64,000 nucleotides of DNA, taken from contig NZ_AUEQ01000011.1 of assembly GCF_000426065.1 (NCBI RefSeq), forward strand, positions 1 to 64,000. The letters are read 5' to 3'. Position numbers and translations under genes: made by a program. Positions 1 to 10,095 of the stretch are shown one piece after another. The DNA is from Mycobacterium sp. URHD0025. Its GTDB lineage: Bacteria > Actinomycetota > Actinomycetes > Mycobacteriales > Mycobacteriaceae. The first letter of the stretch is position 1; each line of letters begins with the position of its first letter. The notes below the pieces were generated by a model, which was not told the origin of the DNA, did not search any database, and saw only the letters and a list, made by a program, of their open reading frames with translations.

Positions 1-381
1 CGGTGAGATCGACGCATCGTCGAGCAGGATGTTGGGGGTCGTGTAGGAGAAGTTGATCCCCACACCCAGCGACCACGGGAAGCCGATCTGGTAACCCAGC
101 TCCAAGGTGCCCTCGAAGTCCTCGGCCCCGGCGCCCTCGACGTGATACTTGGCCCGACCGGAATGGAACCACTCACGGGTCAGCCGGTTGCGGTCCAGCG
201 GGAACACACCATTGAGGAAGGTGTCCCACTGCTGAACGGTCAGAGTCCGGTCCTGACCATCGACCAGGCTCAGTTCATTGTCCAGACCCGCATGAGAAGT
301 GCCTGCGCCTATGAAGAGGCCCGCGAGGACCCCGGCCATTGCGGTCACCAATGCGACCAGCACTCGACTGAATGCCTTCAT
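1..381 (-). CDS. mspA: MspA-family porin, 5' part only (3' end outside window)
   Basis: This is an outer-membrane (mycomembrane) octameric porin for small hydrophilic solutes. The visible 127 codons encode a 31-residue signal peptide ending in TSHA, followed by a mature N-terminus beginning GLDNELSLVDGQDRTLTV, which is the MspA signature. The paired aspartates of the pore constriction (mature residues 90 and 91, in the string ILLDDAS) are just inside the window. The ATG at 381 is preceded by a good ribosome site (AGGGAGA). The gene runs off the left edge, so it cannot be told which of the several MspA-type paralogs usual in fast-growing mycobacteria this is. Family assignment is very secure. 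Confidence 0.95.
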   Translation of the reverse strand, partial: MKAFSRVLVALVTAMAGVLAGLFIGAGTSHAGLDNELSLVDGQDRTLTVQQWDTFLNGVFPLDRNRLTREWFHSGRAKYHVEGAGAEDFEGTLELGYQIGFPWSLGVGINFSYTTPNILLDDASISP

Positions 382-1033
382 GTTCTCCCTAGCTGTGTCG
401 GTGATCCGATTCGTGCGTCACCAACCAAGGGTCCCCACCCTAGAGATCCATCGATGAACGGCGCCCGATTAGGGCCATCACATCCGGTTCTCATGCCTTG
501 CTCATGATTGGCAGGACGAAACGTAACCGGGCGGCACCATGGCGGCAACGGCAACAGTTTCCCGCCGACGAGAAGACAAACCTCGGTACAAAGTTTGCTA
601 GATCAGCACCTGGCTGCGTCACACTTTCGCTGTTCTTTGCCTGTGGGCGCGGCACGCACCCGGCGGACCGAACTGCCAAGCGAGCGCCGCACCAACACTC
701 TTCAATGGGTCGGGAACTGCCGTTTCACCCTTTTCACTGAAGTCGCGCCGGGCAATCACGCTGAGCGGAAGCATTGCCGTCACGAGCGTCAATACCGCGG
801 AACCGCCCGCCGGCCGCACCGGGTTTGCGCTTGCTGTGTAAACACTCCGTTACGCGGCAACCAACGCCGGGATTAACTGAACCGCCGCCACTCGGCACGC
901 ATGGCCGACACCGATATTCCGATTTGTGACTGACATCACAGCCAAGGCGATGGTGGAAGTGCCTTTCCGTCCCCTCGCGGGACCCGACCGGACTTCACAG
1001 GCACTCCACAGCGGGGTCGGACGTTATGGCGAT
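382..1033. other. Long non-coding region between mspA and zinc-ribbon gene
   Basis: These 652 bases lie between two divergent genes. No open frame here has coding character. The only ordered element I can point to is the Crp-like palindrome at 925-940; a small palindrome GTGTAAACAC lies at 836-845. A long regulatory upstream region is plausible for a porin gene, but no promoter hexamer pair could be assigned with confidence. Confidence 0.5.
925..940. promoter_or_regulatory. Crp-type palindrome TGTGA-N6-TCACA
   Basis: The sequence TGTGACTGACATCACA is a perfect match to the classical Crp half-sites with a 6-base spacer, which is also the site recognised by mycobacterial Crp (Rv3676 family). 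It lies 94 bp before the zinc-ribbon start and 544 bp before the mspA start. The palindrome is seen directly; the bound factor and the controlled gene are inferred. Confidence 0.6.
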
Positions 1034-1366
1034 ATGAGCATCCCGCCATATGAGCCCCCGAAGCCCCCTGCGTCGCCCGGTGTCGGCAACACCCTGCTGT
1101 GCCCGAAGTGCGCCGGGGTGATGAAGACCTACGAACGCAACGGCGTCCATCTGGAGCAATGCGACACGTGCCGCGGCATCTTCCTGGACTTCGGCGAGCT
1201 CGAGGCGCTGACACAAATGGAGAACCGATTCGTCCAGGCGCCGCCACCGCCGCAGGCGCACCCGGGTTACAACCAGGGCTATTCGGACCACGGACCCGGC
1301 TGGGGTCACCGCGGCAACAAGCACTACCGCAAGCAGGGCTTCGGCCGGCTGTTCTTCTCCAGCTGA
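1034..1366 (+). CDS. Small zinc-ribbon protein (zf-TFIIB family)
   Basis: The 110-residue product has one zinc ribbon with cysteine pairs C23-x2-C26 and C43-x2-C46, followed by the FLDFGELEAL helix typical of the zf-TFIIB family. The tail is rich in Pro, Gly, His and Tyr. An in-frame frame extends back to 926, but the ATG at 1034 (MSIPPYEPP) fits the family, and the extension crosses the Crp-like site. The 3' end overlaps the 3' end of the convergent phosphotransferase gene by 43 bp. The function of the family is unknown; nucleic acid or protein binding is likely. Confidence 0.75.
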   Translation: MSIPPYEPPKPPASPGVGNTLLCPKCAGVMKTYERNGVHLEQCDTCRGIFLDFGELEALTQMENRFVQAPPPPQAHPGYNQGYSDHGPGWGHRGNKHYRKQGFGRLFFSS

Positions 1367-2103
1367 GGCATCCGCGCGCAGGCCGCCGCCAGCAGATCGT
1401 CGTCAGGATCGTTGGCGGCGGACTGGATGACGGCGGCCCGGGCGAACGGTTCCAGGACAGTCCACGGATCCCCTGGCGGCAGGGCGGGGCCGCCGGCCGC
1501 CCGGTAGGCGTCGAGGAACAGGAACCAATCGGCGTCGGGAATGAGCCCGGCCGCCCAGAACCCGGCGGGACGCGCCAGATCCCAAGCCGGATCGCCGAAT
1601 CCGAGGTCATCGACATCGATCAGTTGCCAGCGTCCGTCATGCCGGCCCACCTGGCCCAGGTGAAAATCGCCGTGCACGAGGGTTCGCGGTCGGTCCTGTG
1701 ACCCCGCTCGCCACGCAACCGCGGGCAGGCCCGCCGCAGCCCGCGACACGACGCGGCCACCCTGCTGCCGAGCCCGTTCGACCGCACGTCGCAGCCTCGC
1801 CGGCCAGCCGTGCGGTGGCAATCGCTCGGTGACCGGCACGGTGTGCAGCGTCGCCAGCAGCCGCGCGATGTCGGCCCACGGCACGCATTCCGGTTGCCCG
1901 GCAACGGTTTCCACCACGGGCCAACGAGTCAGCCAGCGGCCGGCCACCGGAGCGGGCACGAGGGCCAGCGGGCTCAGCAGTGCGCTGACCCGGCCGGCCG
2001 CGCCAAGCCGGGCGCGCAGTGCGCGCGGATCGGTGCCCGGCCGGTGGAGCTTGTGCACGACGGAGCCGCGCACCGTGACGTCTGCACCTGACCGGGTCCG
2101 CAC
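1324..2103 (-). CDS. Aminoglycoside phosphotransferase-fold (APH) family protein
   Basis: The 259-residue product belongs to the APH/choline-kinase-like fold of ATP-dependent small-molecule kinases. The catalytic loop HGDFHLGQ (Asp146) and the Mg-binding segment LIDVDDLGFGDPAWDLA (Asp163 to Asp166) are intact, so it is probably active. The N-lobe is short. It starts with GTG at 2103 directly behind a GGAGG-like ribosome site, 20 bp after the stop of the AhpD-like gene, so the two are probably co-transcribed. The substrate is unknown; most chromosomal members are not antibiotic resistance enzymes. Confidence 0.75.
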   Translation of the reverse strand: MRTRSGADVTVRGSVVHKLHRPGTDPRALRARLGAAGRVSALLSPLALVPAPVAGRWLTRWPVVETVAGQPECVPWADIARLLATLHTVPVTERLPPHGWPARLRRAVERARQQGGRVVSRAAAGLPAVAWRAGSQDRPRTLVHGDFHLGQVGRHDGRWQLIDVDDLGFGDPAWDLARPAGFWAAGLIPDADWFLFLDAYRAAGGPALPPGDPWTVLEPFARAAVIQSAANDPDDDLLAAACARMPQLEKNSRPKPCLR

Positions 2104-2123
2104 GCCTCCAGTCTCCCGCGAGA

Positions 2124-2594
2124 TCAGCGGCGCGGCGGCACCGCCTTCACGACCGCGTTGATCCGGTTCCAGGCATTGATCGTGACTGCCATCGAAACGA
2201 CCTGACCCAGCTCACGTTCGGTGAAGGCGGCGGCCGCGCGCGCATAGACGGCATCGGAGACCGGTCCGCGGCTCAGGTCTGTGACGGCCTCGGTCAACGC
2301 CAACGCGGCCTTCTCCTGCTCGGTGAACAGGTCGCCGGCCTCCTCCCAGGTCGCGATCAGGGACAGCCGCTGCTCGGTCTCGCCGTGTTGGCGGGCGTCA
2401 TGGGTGTGCATGTCGAGGCAGAAGGCGCAGTGGTTGAGTTGCGAAGCGCGGATCTTGATCAGCTCGGCGATCGTCGGATCGAGGTCTTTGGCTGCCGCGT
2501 TCGACAGCGTCATCATCGCGTCGTAGAGCTCGGGCGAGGCTTTGTAGATCTTGAGGCGGTCAACGGTTGCGGTGGGTTCGAGTGTCTGTGTCAT
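2124..2594 (-). CDS. AhpD-like carboxymuconolactone decarboxylase family protein
   Basis: The 156-residue product has the AhpD/CMD fold with the redox pair C56-x2-C59 followed by His63 (HCAFCLDMHTH), which suggests a thiol peroxidase or disulfide reductase-type activity. The ATG at 2594 (MTQTLEP) is chosen over an upstream frame because the latter would run through the divergent regulator gene. A good -10 (TATTAT on the minus strand, 2614-2619) and a GGTGG ribosome site precede it. It is divergent from the MocR regulator, an arrangement often found for this family, which suggests it is the regulator's target. Confidence 0.85.
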   Translation of the reverse strand: MTQTLEPTATVDRLKIYKASPELYDAMMTLSNAAAKDLDPTIAELIKIRASQLNHCAFCLDMHTHDARQHGETEQRLSLIATWEEAGDLFTEQEKAALALTEAVTDLSRGPVSDAVYARAAAAFTERELGQVVSMAVTINAWNRINAVVKAVPPRR

Positions 2595-2643
2595 GCCACC
2601 AACGCTAGCCCGGATAATACCGCCTAGATGGTTCAATATTGCA
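2595..2643. promoter_or_regulatory. Divergent promoter region of the AhpD-like and MocR genes
   Basis: The 49-bp gap holds the minus-strand -10 hexamer TATTAT (ATAATA on the + strand, 2614-2619) for the AhpD-like gene. An AT-rich stretch with ATGGTTCAATATTGC (2628-2642) adjoins the MocR start. The latter is the best place for a MocR operator, because these regulators usually bind between themselves and the divergent gene. The operator assignment is inferred. Confidence 0.45.
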
Positions 2644-4062
2644 GTGACTACGCGGGCCAATTCAGGTAGCCGGGACCTGCACCTCGATCTGCGCGCGCTC
2701 ATCGAGCCGGGCAGCCGTACTGCCCGTGAGCAGCTGATCACCGCACTTCGGGACGGCATCCGCAGCGGCAGGCTGAGCACCGACACGCGGCTGCCGCCGT
2801 CGCGCACCCTGGCCGCCGATCTGGGATTGGCCCGCAACACCGTGGCCGAGGCCTACGCCGAACTGGTCGCCGAGGGCTGGCTGGCATCGCGCCAGGGGGC
2901 GGGCACCTGGATCGCCCGCACCGCCGCGCCGCGGCCGGCCCCGCGTCCCCGCCGCATTCCCGCCGTCGCGCGACACAACCTGATGCCCGGCTCACCCGAT
3001 GTGTCGGAGTTCCCCCGGTCGGCCTGGTTGGCGTCGGCGCGCCGGGCCATCACGAACGCGCCGGTCTCGGACCTGCGGATGGGTGATCCGCGCGGACCGC
3101 TGGCACTGCGCGAGGCACTCACCGAATATCTGGGCCGCGTACGCGGCGTGCGAGCCACCCCCGAATCGATCGTGATCTGCTCCGGCGTGCGCGAGGGGGT
3201 CGAGCTGATAGGCCGGGTGCTCGGTCCCGAGCGGGCGATCGCGGTCGAGGCACACGGGCTGTTCATCTTCCGCGACGCACTCGCCGCGGCGGGTGTGCCC
3301 ACGACACCGATCCGCCTCGACGACCACGGCGCGGTGATCGGCGACCTGGACGGGCTGGAGGCGCCGGCAGTGCTGTTGACACCCGCCCATCAGAGTCCGT
3401 TCGGCATGGCCCTGCACCCGGGCCGGCGCGCCGCGGTCATCGACTGGGCGCAGCGCACCGGCGGATACGTGCTGGACGACGATTACGACGGTGAGTTCCG
3501 CTACGACCGCCAACCCGTCGGCGCCCTGCAGTCGCTGAACCCGGAACGCGTGGTCTACCTCGGATCGGCCAGCAAGAGCCTGGCCCAGGTGATGCGAGTG
3601 GGCTGGATGGTGCTGCCCGACGCATTGATCGACCCGGTCATCGCGGCAGCGGGCGGATCGCAGTACCACGTCGACGCCCTCACGTCCCTGACCCTGGCCG
3701 ACTTCATCCGCAGCGGTGGCTACGACCGGCACATCCGGCGGATGCGCAACCGCTACCGACGGCGACGCGATGCGCTGGTTGCCGCACTGGCCGAGTTCGA
3801 CCTCCGCATCGGCATCGGCGGATTGGCGGCCGGAGTGAATATGCTGCTCACCCTGCCCGACGGGGCCGAACCGGAGGTGCTGCGCCGAGCCGGCCAGGCC
3901 GGGATCGCACTGTCCGGGCTCTCGATCATGCGGCACCCGCTGGCCGGACCGGACACCCCGGACCCCGACGGGATCATCATCGGGTTCGGGGCGCCCGCAG
4001 ATCACGCCTTCGGGCGGGCGGTCGACGCGCTGTGCGAGGTTCTGGCGGCCACGTTGCGCTAG
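2644..4062 (+). CDS. MocR/PdxR-type regulator (GntR HTH + aminotransferase domain)
   Basis: The 472-residue product has an N-terminal GntR winged helix (about residues 10-85, with LPPSRTLAADLGLARNTVAEA) and a C-terminal fold-type I aminotransferase domain. The PLP-binding lysine is Lys311 in GSASKSLAQ, so the cofactor site is intact. MocR proteins use PLP or an amino compound as effector. The GTG at 2644 is chosen because the longer frame crosses the divergent AhpD-like gene. The position next to an AhpD-like gene suggests control of that operon rather than of vitamin B6 synthesis, but the effector cannot be told from sequence. Confidence 0.85.
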   Translation: MTTRANSGSRDLHLDLRALIEPGSRTAREQLITALRDGIRSGRLSTDTRLPPSRTLAADLGLARNTVAEAYAELVAEGWLASRQGAGTWIARTAAPRPAPRPRRIPAVARHNLMPGSPDVSEFPRSAWLASARRAITNAPVSDLRMGDPRGPLALREALTEYLGRVRGVRATPESIVICSGVREGVELIGRVLGPERAIAVEAHGLFIFRDALAAAGVPTTPIRLDDHGAVIGDLDGLEAPAVLLTPAHQSPFGMALHPGRRAAVIDWAQRTGGYVLDDDYDGEFRYDRQPVGALQSLNPERVVYLGSASKSLAQVMRVGWMVLPDALIDPVIAAAGGSQYHVDALTSLTLADFIRSGGYDRHIRRMRNRYRRRRDALVAALAEFDLRIGIGGLAAGVNMLLTLPDGAEPEVLRRAGQAGIALSGLSIMRHPLAGPDTPDPDGIIIGFGAPADHAFGRAVDALCEVLAATLR

Positions 4063-4093
4063 GCCGCGTTGCGCTAGGACACCTTCCGCTAGG
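4052..4093. repeat. Three 15-bp tandem repeats carrying the stop codons
   Basis: CGTTGCGCTAGG occurs at 4052-4063 and again at 4067-4078, and a degenerate copy CCTTCCGCTAGG lies at 4082-4093, with an exact 15-bp period. The first copy contains the MocR stop TAG. The third contains the stop codon of the convergent TRIC gene on the other strand. It looks like a local slippage duplication of the gene end. Confidence 0.75.
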
Positions 4094-4715
4094 GATCGTC
4101 ACCCACGATCAGGTCCGGCGGTCCGGTGGGCAGCCGCCAGCCGAATACCAACGCGACCAGTCGCAGCGCCGTCGCCAGCACGGTGCCCACCGCCAGGCCG
4201 ACCCATTGCGGACCGAAGTAGTCGATGACCGCGTACGCCGTCGCACCGATCAGGGCCGGGACGGCATACAGATCGGCCGGCCGCATCAGCATCGGGATCT
4301 CACGGACCAGCACGTCGCGGATGATGCCGCCGCCGATCGCGGTGGTCATCCCGATCAGTACCGCCGCGAACCAGCTGGCCCCGTGGTCGACGGCGAACGC
4401 CGCACCCGATGTCGCGAAGAAGCCCATGCCGATCGCGTCCAGCGGAAGCACGATGTGGTTGAACCGGATCAGGTACTTCGCAGTGAGCGTCGCCACGGCC
4501 GTCGCCGCCACCGCAACGGTGATGTTGGGCCAGTGCTGAATAGAGGTGGGCGGATGGACACCCAGGAAGACGTCACGGATCACCCCGCCGCTGACGCCGG
4601 TCAGCACCCCCAGCGCCGCGATACCGAACAGATCGAAGCCCTTACGGATCGCCACCATGGCCCCAGAGGACGCGAACACCGCGATCCCGAGGTCGTTGAG
4701 CACCGTCTGCAGCAC
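4089..4715 (-). CDS. TRIC/YadS-type membrane protein (UPF0126)
   Basis: The 208-residue integral membrane protein has about seven hydrophobic segments and the two-fold internal repeat of the family. The signature GGVIRDVFLG recurs as GGGIIRDVLV, each preceded by a glycine-rich segment. Bacterial members form trimeric cation channels; an E. coli homolog has been linked to glycine transport, so the ion or solute is uncertain. The GTG at 4715 follows a minus-strand TACCGT hexamer by six bases, which suggests a leaderless transcript. It is divergent from the GtrA-family gene. Confidence 0.85.
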   Translation of the reverse strand: MLQTVLNDLGIAVFASSGAMVAIRKGFDLFGIAALGVLTGVSGGVIRDVFLGVHPPTSIQHWPNITVAVAATAVATLTAKYLIRFNHIVLPLDAIGMGFFATSGAAFAVDHGASWFAAVLIGMTTAIGGGIIRDVLVREIPMLMRPADLYAVPALIGATAYAVIDYFGPQWVGLAVGTVLATALRLVALVFGWRLPTGPPDLIVGDDP

Positions 4716-4748
4716 GACTGCACGGTACGGCCTCGCTAAGCTGCCTGG
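4716..4748. promoter_or_regulatory. Back-to-back leaderless promoters
   Basis: On the + strand TAAGCT (4737-4742) lies six bases before the GTG at 4749. On the minus strand TACCGT (4722-4727) lies six bases before the GTG at 4715. Both fit the mycobacterial TAnnnT -10 with transcription starting at the first base of the start codon. The hexamers are seen; leaderless use is inferred. Confidence 0.5.
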
Positions 4749-5162
4749 GTGGCTGAACCCGTCATGTCGCCGACCCTTGACCTCAAAACGCAGGCGTTCC
4801 GGTTCGTCGTGACCGGCGGACTGTCGGCGGTCGTGGACTTCGGGCTCTACGTCCTTCTCTACAAGGCCTTCGGGGTGCAGGTAGACCTCGCCAAGACCAT
4901 CGGTTTCATCGTGGGAACCACCACGGCCTACCTGATCAATCGGCGCTGGACCTTCCAGGCGCCTCCGAGCACAGCCCGGTTCATCGCGGTGTGGGCGTTG
5001 TACCTGGTCACGTTCCTGGTCCAGGTGGGGCTCAACCACCTGGTACTCCACCTGGCCGATTACCGCGCATGGGCGGTTCCGGTGGCATTCGTGATCGCCC
5101 AGGGCACCGCCACGGTGATCAACTTCATCGTGCAGCGCGCGGTGATCTTCAAACTGCACTGA
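4749..5162 (+). CDS. GtrA-family membrane protein, Rv3789 ortholog
   Basis: The 137-residue product has four transmembrane helices and the GtrA motifs [17 protein letters not shown] and [10 protein letters not shown]. The M. tuberculosis ortholog Rv3789 lies next to dprE1 and has been proposed to take part in moving decaprenyl-phosphoryl-arabinose across the plasma membrane or in recruiting arabinosyltransferases. The start is GTG at 4749 with a -10-like hexamer six bases before it. The gene is 38 bp upstream of dprE1 on the same strand, so the two are probably one unit. Confidence 0.88.
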   Translation: MAEPVMSPTLDLKTQAFRFVVTGGLSAVVDFGLYVLLYKAFGVQVDLAKTIGFIVGTTTAYLINRRWTFQAPPSTARFIAVWALYLVTFLVQVGLNHLVLHLADYRAWAVPVAFVIAQGTATVINFIVQRAVIFKLH

Positions 5163-5200
5163 GGTCCGGGCCCGCCTACTGCCGGGTACGCTTCTCTGCG

Positions 5201-6583
5201 ATGTCGACTACCGATCTGCCGACCACTCCCAAGCGCCTGACTGGCTGGGGCCGGACCGCACCGACCGTGGCACAGGTGCTTTCAACGAGCGATCCCGAGG
5301 TCATCGTCAGGGCCGTGACGCGGGCCGCCGAAGAGAAGGGCCGGGGCGTGATCGCCCGCGGCCTGGGCCGCTCCTACGGCGACAACGCGCAAAACGGTGG
5401 CGGCCTCGTCATCGACATGTCGGCGCTGAACCAGATCCACTCGATGGACGCCGCGACATGCATCGTCGACGTCGACGGTGGGGTGAACCTCGACCAGCTG
5501 ATGCGGGCCGCGCTGCCGCTGGGCCTGTGGGTTCCGGTGCTGCCGGGCACTCGACAGGTGACCATCGGCGGGGCCATCGGATGTGACATCCACGGCAAGA
5601 ACCACCACAGCGCAGGCAGTTTCGGCAACCACGTGCGCAGCATCGACCTGCTGACCGCCGACGGGCAGGTTCGCAAGCTCACCCCCGAAGGCGACGAGTC
5701 CGAGCTGTTCTGGGCCACCGTCGGCGGCAATGGCCTCACCGGCATCATCCTGCGCGCGACCATCGAGATGACGCCCACCGAGACCGCTTACTTCATCGCC
5801 GACGGCGACGTCACCCACACGCTCGACGAGACCATCGAGTTCCACAGCGACGGCACCGAGGACAACTACACCTATTCCAGCGCGTGGTTCGACGCGATCA
5901 GCGCTCCGCCCAAGCTGGGTCGCGCCGCGATCTCGCGCGGCTCGCTGGCGACGCTCGATCAACTACCCAAGAAGCTGCAGAAGAATCCGCTGAAATTCGA
6001 TGCACCGCAATTGCTTACGCTGCCCGACGTATTTCCCAACGGATTGGCCAACAAGTACACGTTCGGCCCTATCGGTGAGCTGTGGTACCGGAAATCGGGC
6101 ACCTACCGCAACAAGGTGCAGAACCTGACGCAGTTCTATCACCCCCTGGATATGTTCGGGGAGTGGAACCGGGCGTATGGCCCCGCAGGATTCGCGCAGT
6201 ACCAGTTCGTGGTGCCCACAGATGCGGTCGACGAATTCAAGCGCATCATCTACGACATCCAGCGCTCCGGGCACTACTCCTTCCTCAATGTGTTCAAGCT
6301 CTTCGGCCCCGGCAATCAGGCGCCGCTGAGTTTCCCGATCCCCGGCTGGAACGTCTGCGTGGACTTCCCCGTCAAACCGGGGGTCGGCGAGTTCCTCACC
6401 GAACTCGACCGCCGCGTAATGGAATTCGGTGGCCGGCTGTACACCGCCAAGGATTCCCGTACCACCGCCGAGACGTTCCACGCCATGTATCCACGCATCG
6501 ACGAGTGGATCGCGGTGCGCCGCAAAGTCGACCCGGATGGGGTGTTCGCCTCGGACATGGCGCGTCGACTGGAGCTCCTCTAG
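5201..6583 (+). CDS. dprE1: Decaprenylphosphoryl-beta-D-ribose 2'-oxidase DprE1
   Basis: This FAD enzyme oxidises decaprenyl-phosphoryl-ribose to the 2-keto intermediate, the first half of the epimerisation that gives decaprenyl-phosphoryl-arabinose, the only arabinose donor of the cell wall. The 460-residue product has an N-terminal FAD-binding domain ([30 protein letters not shown]) and the C-terminal substrate domain. The cysteine bound by benzothiazinones is kept as Cys386 in GWNVCVDFP, equivalent to Cys387 of M. tuberculosis, so the protein is predicted sensitive to that class. The ATG at 5201 fits the known family N-terminus. Its usual partner dprE2 is not adjacent but 4.7 kb downstream. 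Confidence 0.97.
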   Translation: MSTTDLPTTPKRLTGWGRTAPTVAQVLSTSDPEVIVRAVTRAAEEKGRGVIARGLGRSYGDNAQNGGGLVIDMSALNQIHSMDAATCIVDVDGGVNLDQLMRAALPLGLWVPVLPGTRQVTIGGAIGCDIHGKNHHSAGSFGNHVRSIDLLTADGQVRKLTPEGDESELFWATVGGNGLTGIILRATIEMTPTETAYFIADGDVTHTLDETIEFHSDGTEDNYTYSSAWFDAISAPPKLGRAAISRGSLATLDQLPKKLQKNPLKFDAPQLLTLPDVFPNGLANKYTFGPIGELWYRKSGTYRNKVQNLTQFYHPLDMFGEWNRAYGPAGFAQYQFVVPTDAVDEFKRIIYDIQRSGHYSFLNVFKLFGPGNQAPLSFPIPGWNVCVDFPVKPGVGEFLTELDRRVMEFGGRLYTAKDSRTTAETFHAMYPRIDEWIAVRRKVDPDGVFASDMARRLELL

Positions 6584-6691
6584 AGGCGGTCCTCGCCGGA
6601 CGCCGAGATTGCCATCAGGGACGGGATCAGCGCCGGTCCTGTACCTGAGCGCAATCCGGGCACGCAGCTGGAATACGCGAGAATTTTATTC

Positions 6692-6720
6692 TTGACTAAT
6701 TCCAGAAAAGGGACAAGACT
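6692..6720 (+). promoter_or_regulatory. furA promoter and probable FurA operator
   Basis: TTGACT (6692-6697) is followed after 17 bases by AAGACT (6715-6720), and transcription would start at or next to the GTG at 6728. An AT-rich tract (ATTTTATTCTTGACTAATTC, 6683-6702) overlaps the -35. The same arrangement, with a leaderless furA mRNA and FurA bound to an AT-rich site over the -35, has been described for mycobacterial furA-katG. Confidence 0.7.
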
Positions 6721-6727
6721 TCGGTTC

Positions 6728-7159
6728 GTGTCGACAACCGGGGACTTCGAGCAGATGCTGCGAAGCGCCGACATGCGGGTCACCCGCCCTCGTGTGGCCG
6801 TGCTCCATGCAGTCCACGCACATCCGCACGCCGATACCGACACCATCATCCGTGCCGTGCGCGACGATCTGCCCGACGTCTCGCATCAGGCCGTATACGA
6901 CTCGTTGCACGCGCTGACCGCCGCAGCGCTGGTGCGGCGCATCCAACCATCCGGTTCGGTCGCCCGGTACGAATCACGTATCGGCGACAACCACCACCAC
7001 GTCGTGTGCCGTTCGTGCGGCGCAATCGCCGACGTGGATTGCGCGGTCGGGTCGGCCCCTTGCCTGACCGCGTCAGAAGACCACGGCTTCGAGATCGATG
7101 AGGCCGAGGTCATCTATTGGGGCACTTGCCCCGAATGTTCCGTTGCTCCAAGTAGATAA
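6728..7159 (+). CDS. furA: Fur-family repressor FurA
   Basis: The 143-residue product is a metal-dependent winged-helix repressor of itself and katG. The DNA-binding part includes VTRPRVAVLHAVHAHPHADTD and DVSHQAVYDSLHALT. The metal sites include the HHH cluster in GDNHHHVV and the structural pairs C94-x2-C97 and C134-x2-C137. The GTG at 6728 is preferred over the in-frame TTG at 6692 because the latter is part of the -35 hexamer and because the family starts V-S-x-x-x-DFEQMLR. The katG gene begins 33 bp downstream on the same strand, so the pair is an operon. Repression is probably relieved by peroxide oxidation. Confidence 0.92.
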   Translation: MSTTGDFEQMLRSADMRVTRPRVAVLHAVHAHPHADTDTIIRAVRDDLPDVSHQAVYDSLHALTAAALVRRIQPSGSVARYESRIGDNHHHVVCRSCGAIADVDCAVGSAPCLTASEDHGFEIDEAEVIYWGTCPECSVAPSR

Positions 7160-9400
<2,241 letters not shown>

Positions 9401-9423
9401 TCATCTGATCGCTGAGTAACACG

Positions 9424-9454
9424 ACACCCCGCGGGCTTGAAGCTCGCGGGGTGT
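9424..9454 (+). terminator. Stem-loop terminator after katG
   Basis: ACACCCCGCGGGC (9424-9436) pairs with GCTCGCGGGGTGT (9442-9454) over 13 bp, with one G-T pair and a 5-base loop. It is followed by TGTTGT. It begins 23 bp after the katG stop and sits just before the convergent tetR stop, so it may serve both sides. Confidence 0.8.
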
Positions 9455-9461
9455 TGTTGTC

Positions 9462-10094
9462 TCACTGGGGCTTTGCCCGCACGGCCCGGTAGGCGGCCTT
9501 GCCGAAGGTGTCGGCAAGCAACCCCTGATCGTCAGGATCGTCGGAGTCGAGCATCTTTCGGACGGCCGCCTCGCAGATCGCCAGGAACACCTCGACCAGC
9601 ATGGGCAGCGTGGCATCGAGCTCGGCGACCTGCCACCGCTGCAGCAGTGGCCGCATCACGGTGGCGAGTTGCCCCCGGACGCGCTCACGCCCCCGGGCGA
9701 TGGCGGTGGTCAGCACCGGGTCGGGGTCGGCGCCGAACATGATGCGCCACGAGGCCGGGCGCTCACGCACCGTCCTGTGCAGCGCGCGGAACCCGTCGAC
9801 GAACAGCTGCTCGATGGAGCCGGTGCGCTGCGGCGGCAACAACTCGAGCAGGCTCGCGAGGACCACGTCGGTTTCCCGATCCAGCAGTGCGGCAAGCACT
9901 TCCCCGCGGCCGGGATAGCAGGCGTAGACCACCGGCCGGGTGACCCCCAACCGGTTCGCGATGTTTCCCATCGTCACGTCGGCCAGGCCCTGCTGAGCGG
10001 CGATCTCCAGCGCGGTGTCGAGCACCTGGGGCCGACGCCGTTCCGGGCCCAGATGTTCGGCGCGGGACCGGTTGGCGATGGCGGCGCGGTTCAC
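9462..10094 (-). CDS. TetR-family transcriptional regulator
   Basis: The 210-residue product has an N-terminal TetR helix-turn-helix (VLDTALEIAAQQGLADVTMG and NIANRLGVTRPVVYACYPGR) and a C-terminal ligand-binding domain. The GTG at 10094 comes one base after the TGA of the oxygenase gene, so translation is probably coupled and both genes form one operon. The two-part palindrome at 11177-11219 upstream of the oxygenase is the obvious operator, giving negative autoregulation. The ligand is not known. Confidence 0.85.
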   Translation of the reverse strand: MNRAAIANRSRAEHLGPERRRPQVLDTALEIAAQQGLADVTMGNIANRLGVTRPVVYACYPGRGEVLAALLDRETDVVLASLLELLPPQRTGSIEQLFVDGFRALHRTVRERPASWRIMFGADPDPVLTTAIARGRERVRGQLATVMRPLLQRWQVAELDATLPMLVEVFLAICEAAVRKMLDSDDPDDQGLLADTFGKAAYRAVRAKPQ

Positions 10095-10095
10095 A

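Noticed and set aside
508..876. A 122-codon frame in the mspA upstream region
   Set aside because: There is no ribosome site, no conserved-looking segment and an unusual content of Arg, His and Thr; it is treated as non-coding.
1324..2103. The APH-fold protein as an aminoglycoside resistance gene
   Set aside because: Only the generic kinase motifs fit; there is no mobile context, and the operon with an AhpD-like gene suggests a housekeeping or catabolic role.
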